Assembly (NCBI GenBank): GCA_013399305.1
Contig: VXAI01000015.1
Span: 3,695,329 to 3,759,328 of the forward strand
Reading direction: 5' to 3'
Source of the DNA: Rostratula benghalensis
Lineage: Eukaryota > Chordata > Aves > Charadriiformes > Rostratulidae
Length of the DNA: 64,000 bases
Shown here: positions 52,264 through 64,000 of the stretch, piece by piece
Layout: every line of letters begins with the position of its first letter
Numbering within the stretch: position 1 is the first letter of the stretch
Program-made: the position numbers and the translations under genes
The notes under the pieces: generated by a model
The model's input: only the letters and a program-made list of their open reading frames with translations
Told to the model about the DNA's origin: nothing
The model's database searches: none

Positions 52264-52330
52264 TTGCCACTTTCTCCATAGCTGTCTAGGGATGAAGTTG
52301 CAGAAATTACACAAATCACCAGTGGGCAGC
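52264..52330 (-). CDS. ADGRD1: ADGRD1 exon: helix 4 and start of ECL2
   Basis: This 67-nt exon follows the acceptor TTTCCCTTTTTGCAG and ends before the donor GTAAGT. It begins with the last two bases of the Gly codon started in the previous exon and ends with two bases (AA) of an Asn codon. It encodes CPLVICVISATSSLDSYGES followed by G. Compared with the mammalian protein as I remember it (FPLLICIISLSFAMDSYG...), the helix 4 core and the DSYG element of ECL2 are kept. Several helix 4 positions differ, notably Cys for Phe at the start and ATSSL for LSFAM. The exon is too short to recognise alone. Frame continuity with both neighbours and the ADGRD1-like context make the call firm. Confidence 0.94.
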
Positions 52331-55300
52331 CTGCAAAAAGGGAAAGTCAGCAATATTAGTTTAAAAGTATGATTTCCAGTAACCCTGCAAGTTCAGTTGA
52401 GTTTTGCATGGACAACAGAACAGCTCAGAGTAATTTTGGAATTAAGCCTAACTCGACATCCTCCTGCAGCTGTGTAATACAATGTGTTTTATTCAATTAA
52501 TGTCAGACAAACAAAATGACTTTTCAATAAAGTACTAGTTTAACAGATAAACTGAGTTACTGCTGATTTCGTTGAGAATCATAGACCTTTTTCAGCCTGT
52601 TTTTTGTTTCTGTAATTTCTGTCTCTTGCTGTTCAGGCAGTGGTACCCTGTGGAGCAATCACAGGCTTATTTTAACCACTTTCTCCCAAGTAAGTGCACC
52701 TTATTCAAGGATTCAAAGCAACCTGGGAAACAGCTGAGTTTCTCACAGGGGTGCATGAGTAGCAGGTGAGAGGGCAGACATGGTGACATTCCGTATTTTA
52801 GAGCATCTCATGTGGCAGCAATAGGCAGTTATGAACAGACAGAAGCAGATTCAGATCCCACTCCAACACCCCACCAAGACTTACTCTGACATAAATATGT
52901 AATAGCTCTACAAGATTTCTGTGTTTCAAGTCGACTGTGTTTCCAGTGTGCTGTATCCTGGGAGGCGGGGGAGCACTTTACAGGACCACACAGCAATTAC
53001 ACAAAGGCAGGTGATTCTGGTCCTGGTCCTGGGGGGCTGCGTGTCTGTGTCCCCCAGCACCCTGCCATCCTGTTGTGCCACTTCAGCACAGCCCTCCAGG
53101 CCAGCAGCTGGAGAGGAAGTGAGGGTTTTCTTGCCCACAGTTCTGAATATAGTAAAACCTCATCCCTTTAAATATTAAGTGATTTTCTGTTAATTCCTGT
53201 ATGATTTAATCAAATGTGAAGGCTTGGGCTTTTATCATCTTACGGAATTTAATAACCAGGTCCCAGACAGAATATTAGACATGATAGCTTAAAGTTTCAA
53301 TTTTCTTCTGAATTCTTCAGGTTTTCTGCATGAGGCTTTTACAAAACTCTCTGACAAGCAATTTCTGCTTTATCTTACTAATATCGTTCTCTCGAAATTC
53401 TTTAAAGTTTTCCTGTACTGGTAGAGCCGTAATTTTGGGGAGAACTATTTTCATTCTTCAGTGGCTGTGGCTAGAAGCACCTCCTATAGTAAGAACAACA
53501 GTTAGTAGTTAAGAAGCAGCATCTACAGACATTGCTTAGGTCTTGGACTTTGAAATCCAGGATCCAGGACGGAGCTTAATATCCCATGAACGTGACTCTG
53601 CTCTCCCATGCTTGTCCAAAGCAGGAATAAACCCTTGGATTTAACATTTGTGTAAGACACAAACAAAGGTGAGATTTTAGTTTGCTTTCTTCTTGGTCTA
53701 TTTAAGAAAGGAAACTCCTACATGTATTTGAACAAAGTCAAGAATAACTATATTCAACAGAGCAGTTAAAGGCAGACATAAGCCTGTCTGCTGAAACCAG
53801 TCGGCTGTGCGTATGTGCGCTACCTGGTGTGTCTGCACATTCCCAGTCTCATCTCTGGTGGCTGAGTAGACGTTGTTCCTGGGCACAGGTTGTCTGGTGA
53901 TGCAAGTTGTCTTCCCCCTGCAGGGACTTTGTCACAGAAGCAAAACCACCTCTGCCCAATTAACTCTCCTTTATACTTCTACCTGCCTTTTTTTCCTAAG
54001 TCAGACACTAGATATTCAAAAGATTTAGGATGACTTATCAATTTTAAATGGCAGTGAAGAAGAAAATTAAATACAGGGTTCCCTTGGAAGATAATAAAAC
54101 TTACGCAGATGAAACATAGAGCAGTCATCTGCATAGAAAGAGCTGTTAAGTCAGTGAGAATAAAATGGTCTGCAGCCAATAGTGCAGTGTTTGCCTATTC
54201 CTCGCATTAGCAAGATCTTCAATGGATAACAGCAATGGAGGCAGAATCAAGGTTTTGTTACGGTGAAATTGGAGCATTTTTCCTTTAAGAAACAAGTATT
54301 CAATAAATTACATGAAGGTTGAAAAAAAAATATTATTTTGCCTAAGGGGATCATAAGATTTGATCTGAACTGAAGAATTCGTATAGATTATATATTATAT
54401 ACAAACATGTGATTGCTTAATCTTTTGTCAGTAATAATGACATAAGAGCTGTGAAGTGCAGTCTGTATCCACAACAGGTGATGGTTAACGTTGGGCTGGC
54501 ACCAGTTATCGTCCATAAAAATTATGGCTATGGTTGTTTTCTGTATCTGAACGTTTTCTCTGTTAGCAGGTGCTACAAATATGCTCACCAACCCTGCTCC
54601 AAATCACCAAATTTGTGATGCAGTAGACCCTGCTTTCCAGAGCACGGCATCAGATGACAATGTTCTAGCACACCTTTCTGGCATTTGATCTATGGCTCCT
54701 GTGTCTCTGCAGCCCTAGAGCGATACAGCTTCACAGTCAGACGGGGTAAATCAGCTCAGACAGAGCCCTGTGCTGCTGCAGCTCAAGTTCTCTGGGTCCC
54801 CAAGTCAGCTAATTTAAAGCTACCTCCCAAACTCCAAATCAAAATACAGCCTGCAGAGCAGGCATAAACTCATAATACCTGGCACAGGAAGCCAAATAAC
54901 ACAGTCCTTGCTCAGACAAAATTCTCCCTGAATTCAGCCCAAATACAGTCACTAGGGTGAAGTCTAAAATGATTGTCAGCTAGGTCCTCTTCTTCAGCAT
55001 TAAACTGAATATCTAATTCATTTGCTTTATGTTTCTGAAGCACGAATGATAAATAAAATAGAAAATGCTTGTAAATCTGTATGCTGTAATTTGAAAGGTT
55101 CTGTATCTTCTATACATAGGGGAAATAAATCAGGCTATAGAAACTCTGTGGCAGACCTTAATTCTGAAAGGCTAAATCTCATTTGTTGAGAAAGATGAAG
55201 CATTAGACAAAAATGAAAGAATATTTCCGTCCAACACTGAACAGATCTACTTTTCTTGATAGGGAAAAGTGCATTCCCCATGTATTTTGTAGAAGTTAAT

Positions 55301-58300
55301 TTTCTATTACTTTCTTTGATTGTGTTATATCTATACAGAAGTCTGGGACTACATCAAGCAACAGCAAATAAAGAAATCTAGGTCTTCTGACAGCTTAGAA
55401 CAAAATCTTCATTCAAAGGCAGTCTATAAAGGCAAGGAAATTGTCTGAAATAGGAAAACATGTTAAGGCCAAGGTGCCACAGCAGAATCTCCAGTATCAC
55501 AAAATATCATCAGCATCCTACAGATGAGTGGGTGGGAAGAGTTTTACTGCAGTAATCTGTGTGTTATGCTGAACCACCACGGCAACAAAGTATTTTTTCT
55601 CCAAATCAATCTCAAGGTGGTTTCAAAGATTGGGCATTACCACCTTCCTCAAATTGCTCTTCTTTTGAATTCCTGGCAACTGCAGTCTTTGAGGTAATTT
55701 TAGCACCCTTGGGACTACAGATAATTCACAGGAACTTCAATCAAGTCTGCACATTTGGTATCCTGTCTGATTACTGGTGAATTCATTTTACAGGAGTAGT
55801 ATCTCCCAGAAACCTCAATAGATGTTACAAGACCACAGACATTCCACGTAGAGTTCCTTGTCCCTATCTGCTCTCATTGCGTCAAGTTTCAATTTGCCAT
55901 TAATAGCCACTCTGCAAACTTTTACACACACACCCAGCCCAATGTTGCTGTTTAAATGAGAATGAGCAATCTCAGTTTTTAAATTCAGGACTGAGGTTTG
56001 TTGCTATTTCAGGAACTATGAGTTTGAAAAAATCAAATGCATTCACACTTCAATTAAAAGCAAAGAATGAAGAAATGAACTATCTGGTTTGATGAACATG
56101 AGATGAGACATCATTGTCTTCTACTTCTTTCAATGATCCTTGGTCAGTATAATAGTTAGCAAGGCAAAAGTGTAAAAAAATGGCCATTTTTATTAGATAT
56201 GGGCAAGTATGTACCTATTACGGTCTCAGGATGGCACAGGAATGCTTACCTTCCTTTTGACAGTTGCATTTAATGCAAACTTAGCTTAATGCTAAAAGTC
56301 AAACAAACTGATTTTAGGAGAAAGCCTTTTTAGCCTCTTGACCCAGACTTGCAAGATTTCTGTTTGGATGGGGAATTTTATGGAATATATATAACTTCTG
56401 TTGTGCTTTCATCACGTTCATGACGAAACAACTCTGCCCTGCATGACATGAGCACACGCTGCTGCTGAGGGCATCCTGATGCCTGATCTCTAATTAAATA
56501 CTGCTATTCAGTGCCCTTCTGCTAACGACAGAGAAAGCTGGGAACTGACAGACCCAGGTGTCCTTTTAAGCATTAAGTAGCAAACTCTGCAAAGTGGATT
56601 TTCTCTTCAAAAACACCATTCTTCAGCAACATCTATTAAAAGTTGAATGAGCATTAGTTACATACCTGCCAGTGAGTTGTGATGCTCTTGACTGACTGAC
56701 TGAATGATACTGATCAAGAGATAAACAATTTGGTATGAAGTTGCCTAGTTAAATTACTTCAGGGATGTTCTGACACATTTGCAGCCATGACGTGATGTCA
56801 GAGATTATTAAGGAAATTCAACATTTAATTCAAATTGTAAATACCTTGAGTTTCTATGGAAAAAAGAGAAAGCAATACTTTCCCAGCAACACGGTAGATT
56901 TACTGGATTTCAGAAAACATGTTTTTTTCCATCTCATTGTAGGAATAATAATTGGAATGCGGTTTCCAAAATTAAAATATTTGTCAAAAAAGATCTTTTG
57001 AAAGGTTTACACAGAGAAATGTGTTACTATTATATGAATAATGTCTTCCACTAGCTACCTCCAGCAGCATCTTTGCTACACTGAAGCAGCAGAGCTCACC
57101 AGCGGGTTTCCTACACAATCCTTGCCAAGAAGAACATGGCTCAGAGAACAAATACACAAACTGCTACAAGTGGTGCCTCCTGTATTTTGCTACGTACATC
57201 TATTGTGGTGACAAACACCTACTCCTGGGCATGAAGGATTATCCTCCAAAGCATTGCTCAAAATACCACTGAAGAGACTTTTTAGTAACCACACCTAACA
57301 TCCCCCTGGGTAATGTACCAAAAGGCTGTGCTACTCGTTGTGCTAATTCCCAGAAATTGAGTGGCAGCAATCATATTGCTACAAAACAAAGCAAAACACA
57401 ACATTTAGCACTTGTCATAGCACAGTCACTTGCTGTGTTTATCCTCATGTCTTCTGAATCACTTTGTAGCTCACTGCCATTTTACAATGAATAAACCTTA
57501 CTCAAAATGCCAGGAAACAAAGGGTAAAGGTGCATGGCAGCACATATAAATAATTAATTTATTTTCATACGTTAATTGATGATTGATTGTAAATTGAGTT
57601 AATCAACACATCTGTTAGCAAATACCCCAGTAAATTAAGTGCCAGTTCTTAATTATTTTATTAACTATTGTGGCTTTTTACGTAATATTTCTGAAGGAGA
57701 AAGAGTTCTCAGGGGCTTACGAGATCATTTTGTTTGGTTTTATGTGCTTGGATTTGTATTCCATGAGCTCGGGATTAAATAAAACCACAAGAACCCTTTC
57801 CAATACCAGCAGGCTTATCTACATTTAGCACTGAAGAATCTATAAATCTTCCATGACTTCACTCCTCAGCCTTTCTAGGTTCTCTTACTTTTGGGTCTAT
57901 GTGCAACAAGATTAATTACTCCACTTAGCCTGTTTTGACTAGTGGTTTTGGAAAAAAAAAAAAGGTCAAGTAGGCAGCTGTTGAAATACGTATCGCTAAG
58001 TGAACAGCAGTGCTATCACCCAGATCTGCATGGTGCCAGTAGGCACTGAATATTCCAATCATGACTGCAGAAGGTCTGTATAATGGGGTTTTATTCAGCT
58101 TCAAAATTAATTTGGGGGGGGAAGGATAATGCATGTTTTAACATATTTTGAAATTATCTGTAATTGCATAGATATTCTATTGCTATCTTTTTACATCTTA
58201 TTTTGACTCAACTTAGGATGTTTTCTTCTTCTAAATGTGGAAGTTTGTCAAGCCTCGTTGCTGTACTTCCAGGACAGGGAAGGCAAACGAGCTTTCGTGT

Positions 58301-58889
58301 GCCATGAAGAGTCTGGAACAAAACACTTGGGTTTGACCCCTCAGTGTGCACACAGATGATGCTTTCGTTACAAAGCTGTGAATTGTTATCCCTGAGATTC
58401 CCATGTCATAGGACTACTTTGTTATTCTCAATAACAATATTGAGGGTTTGTGCAGCCTTTTGCATCTAAGGGTTTCAAGGCACAAAACATCAACGAATGA
58501 AGTGTTGTGATACTCCTGTGCCACTGCACCAGTGTTTTATGTATGGATTGCAGAACACAGATAGAATAAGGCAGTCTTGTGAGTTAGAACCAAAACACGA
58601 ACACCAGTGCAGTGACACCTCCCTCCCACACTCCTGCTATTGATTTAGTAATTAAGGATCTGATTTGGCCTAGTGAGGTCATGGAATTCACTGCAGTGGA
58701 ATTAAATGTAATGGACTATACATTTTAAAGTCTGATTACAGCCAGAAAAAAATATGCATTTTCTTATCCAACAGACCTACTCTCAGTAAGGCAAACTACA
58801 ACCATAAGATGACAATTTTGCATATGCTGTTGGATATAATCTTGACCTACAGTGAGGAGACTTAGAGCAAGCAGATACTAAAGGCTTAC
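52331..58889 (-). other. ADGRD1: ADGRD1 intron (6.6 kb)
   Basis: Donor GTAAGC, acceptor CCCTTTTTGCAG. AT-rich with scattered A and T runs (for example near 54,320 and 57,950). No exon, RNA gene or repeat family was recognised. Confidence 0.87.
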
Positions 58890-59043
58890 CCCATCCAATT
58901 CCGTAATAATACAAGTGCTTGCTCTCTTCTGACCCAAATACTTTGATCACCATACTGTAAAGATGAAATCCTTCCACCAGCATCCACGCAAAAGCACTGA
59001 GGAAGAAAAAATGGAGAAGAATGGCCAAGATCTTGCAAGGCAC
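58890..59043 (-). CDS. ADGRD1: ADGRD1 exon: helix 3, ICL2, start of helix 4
   Basis: This 154-nt exon starts in phase 0 after the acceptor TTAATTTAG and ends after one base of a Gly codon before the donor GTAAGC. It reads [20 protein letters not shown] and onward through [24 protein letters not shown] and YYYGIGWG. The Cys at residue 3 of the exon is the expected helix-3 partner of the ECL2 disulfide in this receptor class. The [17 protein letters not shown] block is the adhesion-family helix 3 signature, and [13 protein letters not shown] with YYYGxGWG is specific enough to separate ADGRD1 from latrophilins and ADGRL4. The first codon is GTG. It is an internal Val following a splice acceptor, not a start. 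The preceding exon (helices 1-2) was not found downstream of 59043 in the + direction and is presumed to lie outside the window. Confidence 0.97.
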
Positions 59044-62000
59044 CTAAATTAAGAACAAAAATTAATATGTTACTTCATGGGGCAGTCACATTGGTTTTCT
59101 GATCTCTTTCTTATTTCTGTATGCATTTACACTTTAAGTGCTAATTCACTAGAGTAAAATAGTCTTAAGGACAAAGCACTAGAGAATTTATTTCTCAACA
59201 GCGTTTTCAGATAGCTTCAAAGTAACAAATCCTCTTACCTTTTAACCAAAACACATTGCCAAACACGATGTGGAAATCCAAACGGATTATTTAGTTATAA
59301 TAGCAGGGGCAAGATGCCTACAAATACTAAAGTCTACAAAATATTTAAGAATTCAAAACTGAAGGGTCAACATCCTGTTGCTGAGTGCATAGCAAATATA
59401 GGAGGGTCAAAGAAGTAAAGGTATAGGCATTGTCCCGTACTCCCTGCTCTGTTTTGGTAGAAAAACTAGCAGAGTTCATGCCTCATTTTCTATGAAGAAC
59501 TGATAGAAAGTGGATCAGTTAAGTTTGAGCAAAACTTGGAATTATTAAGATAAGGTGCAATGTTAAACCTCTTTATTTACACTTCGCCATATGGCTTTCC
59601 TACTTTGCTGTTCTTCATATCAAACCCTAGTGTAAAGCACAAACTAAATCACACTGTATTCCAGTGTCTGTCTGTCCTGGATAGAAATTCTGTAAAAGCC
59701 TCATGTGCTCCTCCATCAGGAATGCTAATACAGACTTTTCAGAAAATTATAGCAAGTTGTCATTGGCTCTTGTGTCCTAATTGCTCTGTGGTGTGCATTT
59801 AGTTTGCCAGCCTGTTTGAATTCTCAGTTTCCCCCAGTCTGATGTACCAGGTGTAAATGAAGTCATATTTGACAAGAACACATCTAGTGACCTGAAAATT
59901 ATCTTCTCTACAGGATGTTCACAGACAGTACAAATACTCCCCGATAGTCCCTTGTTCACTAGGTGTGATCAAGGTTCTGGAAACGGGAGCTAATACGAAA
60001 GTTTAAGCGAGAGAAAAATACCATCTAGGAAGTGAGCCCACTTGCTGTTAACTGGACTATCTGTTTCAATTTAAACTGTAATGTTCTGAAGTGAAAGAAA
60101 TGCTGCCCCAAAAGAGAGGAATGCCAGGACTAGGGCAGTGCAACATGAATGGAAAACACCCTCTGAGTCCTGTTCACACCTGCCTCAGGGCTTATGGCCC
60201 ACTGTGGGCTACAAGAAATGCAATCTAGGCTCGAGCCCTGACTTTTCCTTAAATTGCTCCTCAAAGAGACGTTTACATTTTTCTCTAAGTCTCCTATTAG
60301 CCTGCCTTATGAAAACAGCAAAACCTAATCCTTTCTTCTTCCTGCTCCTCATGTAATTTGTACAGCACATTCTCCTTTCCCCACTAATTGCTTTTCGAGG
60401 ATGTCTCACCACAAGTGGTTTCGCTCATCACACAGTAATTGAACAGATGTGACTGCCAATGATCTTACCACAAGATAACCTTGTTTGGTTTGCTTTCAGT
60501 TAAGGCACATTTTAAACACGCTCTTGGACCCAGTCCCAGCTCTGTCTCCGTTTTGCATCTTGTAGCATACTGATGATGGTCATTCTGCTCCCTAGCTGCA
60601 ACATCCCTTCTGTGACACCTACAGAATTTCAAAGGGGTTGCTTGCATGCCGTTCATGTAAATGAGAAGATTTATTTCTTTTTTCCTGTTCAAGGTTTCCC
60701 CTCCTCGCCTGCCAAGTCACAGTACGGTGTCCAGGCAGGAGGAGTCTGCATGCTGAAGCAGCATCACCTGTAGGAGCCAGTTTGCTGGCACAGTGGTCTG
60801 CAGATGTTAATCGTTAGTTCCCTTTGTTGCATTAGCTTGGCTGCCCTGTGCTGGCATTTTATTCTTTTTGTTGATGGTTTAGGATTTTGTGCACTAATGA
60901 AAATTAAAATGTTGGGACTGGATAGTATAATAACTATTGAAGCTTTCCCATACCTCCTCACTTGTACCCAGCTGGTTCTGTCCTAGTGCAAGGACATTCT
61001 AATGCAAATTCACTGTGACTGCACGCAGTAAAGAGCAGTAACTTTGGTTTTACCTCACGTAAGAGGGATCTGTAAGTGTTTCAGTATTTTGCAATGTTTG
61101 GCGACATAGCAATAAACCAGATTTCCATATTGACAAAAACTGTAAAAACCTTTTCAGTTAATTTTATCATAGGGCTGTGAAATCCATTTTAATGCCTTTT
61201 GATTTCTTCCAGATTAGTACACAAAAATGTAAATGCAACATAAAGCTGAGTTACAAGCTGGTTCTGTCAAATGGATACTTTCCAATTTTTGAGTAGCCAA
61301 ACAACACGAATCACAAAACAGCAGAAAAATATAACAGTGAAGTAGCAGGAGGCTGGTCTGTATATAATTTTGTGTAATACCGACTTGCAGATTTTTACAT
61401 AAAATCCATAGCAAAGTTACTACTCATTCTGCGTATGTGCCTTAGTTATTATTTTGAAGATATTCTTAAATGACAGAATTGCCTTCTTGAAAAAAGGCAT
61501 TGAAAAGCCAAGACTTTGCATACTAAAACCAAGCAGGTATCCCTTGCTGTATCGTAAGCTGCACACTACTTTTGATAGAATATCTGTAAAATACAGGTTT
61601 CATTAACGTCACTCTTACAGTTGACCACTTGTGAGTCTGTGGAAATCAAAAAATCAGTCTGGCCAGTAGCAAAGCCTATCAGGTTATAGTTGTTGAGAAA
61701 GTAAACCAGACTCTCAGAAAGGCCTCTCACAAAAAATAGCCATTTGTTTACTAAGGTCAGTCTTAAAACAGAGAGGTAAATTCAACTTGTAATAGTGTTT
61801 TCAAGTGGCAGTCTTACTGCATTATACAGAACCCTCTGAAAATGTCTTTCCCTGTAGTCTATGTGCTGCTTTGATAAACAGTCTTGAGTTTCACTGGGTA
61901 CCTATCTCATGAAAAAAGTGATTCTTGCCATCTCTCTGTCTGAAGTGTTCTAAGCAATGCCATGCATGAGGACTGAGTGAGAAACAGCTCAATACACTGA

Positions 62001-64000
62001 TGAACTCCAAGTAGTAGACACATTGTATTGTCCAGTTGTGCTGGAAAAACACATATTTCAATTTTCATTTTCCTATGCCTAAATAATTCTTAGCTTTCTC
62101 CCACAAACAAGCTTGGGTCTTTGGAAGGTTGTAGTAGCCTAAAGAAATACTGAAGGTTAATTATTTTTAAATGCACATCGATGTCTGGCATTCTGTTAAA
62201 ACAAAATGGTGCATTCTAGGCTATAGCAGAGAGTCAGTAACTAAGAGCAAACCTCTCCAAAAAACCAAGCACATCCATTGCTGAAAGTCTAAGGGAAGTC
62301 ATTAGATTGGCACATGGACAGCAAAATTATCTCAGGGACTTGGCAGTATAGGAAGGAAATGCTGCATGTGAAGACATTTACTTTCTCTAGAAGAAAGATA
62401 ACCTGATTGCAGGAATAACTGCCTTCTGCAATATGCCATGATCATTTAGGACTAGTGGTTTAGCACTACTGATGTTATCAAAAACCAGCTTTAAAAATAT
62501 AAATATTTGTTCTTGGATGCATTAGATCAAAGTCCTATTTGTGGAAATAGAGTTTTGTGGTTAAAAATTAGTCCCCCTCTACAAAGGGGAAATTGCTGTA
62601 ATATAAATTGTAAATGATTAAATAATACACCAGAAATTACGAGGGGAATACTGTATGCTGTATCTGGAATCAAAACTGAAATATCCCTAGAGATGAAGAT
62701 GGGAAGTGCCAGAAAGTGGTACCAGCTCAGGGGCTGTTTCTTTGGTGCCATCCCCCACGGCACTGTATTTCCTCAAGAAAACTGGAACCACTTGTCCTCT
62801 CAAGCAAGGGCACTTATAAACTGTTAAGCACTACATACACCCGTCTTTGGCAGAAGCAGAAGATTAAGAAATTTACACCTTGTAGTGTAAATACTGCCTC
62901 CCTCTTTTTGTAAACTACCATTTAGCAGTTCAATTAAAGCAGCAATTAAAGGTATTAAAACTGACGTCAAAGCTAGTGAGAACAGAGCAGGCAGAAGGTA
63001 AGGACATGAGACTAATAAAAGGATGAATCACAACACCTCTGATCCTGAGAGGTTCAAACAATAAAAATAAAAGTGTAGCAGATGGTACGTACATCCTGCT
63101 TTTCAGCATTAAGAGCTCTACCGCATCGTGCCCTACAATTACTGCTGCTACAGAGGAGAGAGGGCTGACACGTCCATGAATTCTGTGAAGTGTTTCACTC
63201 CAGAAAGCCTGTGGGATAAAACAGGTCTGTCTTTCTCTGTGCTATTGTTTCAATGTTAAAGTAAGTCGTGAATAGGTTAAAGAAATTTAAATACACACCT
63301 ATTAAACCTATATGAGTGTCTTGTTTTGCCAGCTTAGCTACATCTGCTTAACTACATGAGCCAGACCTCTGTGTGGACAAGGCACATTACAAAGGTGGGT
63401 GGACACGGGGATGGGATTTCATATTTCAAAGGACTGGAGGTGATGCTGGCCTTGATAAAGTGTAAAGAGGCTTTTACACATTCTCTGAAGTGACTCGGTT
63501 GCATTGTCTGAAAATCTAGAACGGATGAAAAAGGGAAAACTGTGAGAATAAGACACCGTTTTACGTTGAGTGAACTTCTTATTGCCCTGAAGCCTGTGCT
63601 TTCAGCAACATTTTTGCTCTATACTTTACTCAGAGAAGACTTTTAATGCCTGGTTTCCACTGTCTTCAGTTTATATTTGTTTGCTGCTCTGCACTGTCTC
63701 CATTTCATTTCCCTTCAAACCATTCCCTACCATTTTCTCCCTTGCACATTACCTTACTCCGTCAGGACCTATCTGAATGTTAAATGGCAAAAGAGTATGA
63801 ACTTAGTTTTACAAAGGGCTTTTACATCCTCAGCTAATAATAACCTAAGTAAAACCAGACATTATTGTTATTTATAAATTTAACATGAATCCAAGAGATC
63901 TCATTTGAGCTGAATATAAATTTAAGTAGCTGTTATATTGGCCAAATAAAGAGTGTGCAAACCTCTTATTTACTTGTACTGACAATAAAAAGAATAAAAA
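59044..64000 (-). other. ADGRD1: ADGRD1 intron, 3' part (continues beyond window)
   Basis: Sequence upstream of the helix-3 exon. I searched the minus strand for the expected helix 1-2 exons (YHIH..NLSFA-like) and found none, so the preceding exon should lie beyond 64000. The region is AT-rich; no repeat family or other gene was seen. Confidence 0.7.

Larger units (their letters stand above)
20071..64000 (-). other. ADGRD1: ADGRD1 (GPR133) gene, 3' part
   Basis: Partial gene, read right to left. Eight exons joined by GT-AG introns give a continuous frame of 245 residues and a stop. The protein matches the C-terminal half of adhesion GPCR D1 as I recall the mammalian sequence: helix 3 to helix 7, then a tail ending DLSAV. 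The family is known to act at the plasma membrane, to self-cleave at a GPS site in the GAIN domain, to be activated by a tethered peptide and to couple to Gs, raising cAMP. The cleavage site and tethered agonist are encoded upstream, outside the window. Introns in order of transcription are 6559, 1019, 6895, 19376, 1119, 1878 and 666 nt. The lower boundary is set by a predicted poly(A) site and is approximate; the gene continues past 64000. No frameshift, internal stop or broken splice site was seen, so this looks like a functional locus, not a pseudogene. Confidence 0.93.

Noticed and set aside
58783..59043. Reading the helix-3 open frame as a stand-alone 86-residue protein
   Set aside because: Only 58890-59043 matches ADGRD1. 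The frame beyond the donor GTAAGC at 58889 loses all similarity, and the 'start' is a GTG just after an acceptor. It is an exon, not a small gene.
59044..64000. Possible ADGRD1 helix 1-2 exon
   Set aside because: I looked on the minus strand for the expected HANLSFA-like and FRLEPG-like segments next to splice sites and found none, so no exon is claimed here.

Overview
The window is animal nuclear DNA and almost certainly avian. It is AT-leaning and mostly non-coding. Its coding sequence is split into short exons with GT-AG introns, and its recognisable transposon remnants are 5'-truncated fragments of CR1, the dominant LINE of birds. No bacterial, phage or organellar gene layout, CRISPR array, rRNA or tRNA was recognised.

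The only gene I can support is the 3' half of ADGRD1 (GPR133), an adhesion G-protein-coupled receptor, on the minus strand. Eight exons were found by reading the reverse strand and joining canonical splice sites: 58890-59043, 52264-52330, 51178-51244, 44191-44282, 24688-24814, 23527-23568, 21556-21648 and 20794-20889 (ending in TGA). Phases agree at every junction. Together the exons give 738 nt, or 245 codons plus stop. They cover the receptor from the start of transmembrane helix 3 through helix 7 and the cytoplasmic tail to the C-terminus. The N-terminal exons (extracellular region, GAIN/GPS, helices 1-2) are not visible and should lie beyond position 64000. A likely polyadenylation signal sits about 700 nt after the stop codon.

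Layout: 1 to about 20,070 is downstream flank with no recognised gene. It holds low-complexity tracts, a small hairpin pair and long chance ORFs. From 20,071 to 64,000 is ADGRD1. Its 19.4-kb intron (24815-44190) contains all three recognised CR1 fragments. From 59044 to the window end is the unfinished upstream intron. I see no second gene and no sign of an undescribed system. The points worth checking are variation within the receptor (helix 4/ECL2 divergence, in-frame cassette exons, a PDZ-ligand-like C-terminus) and a few hairpins.
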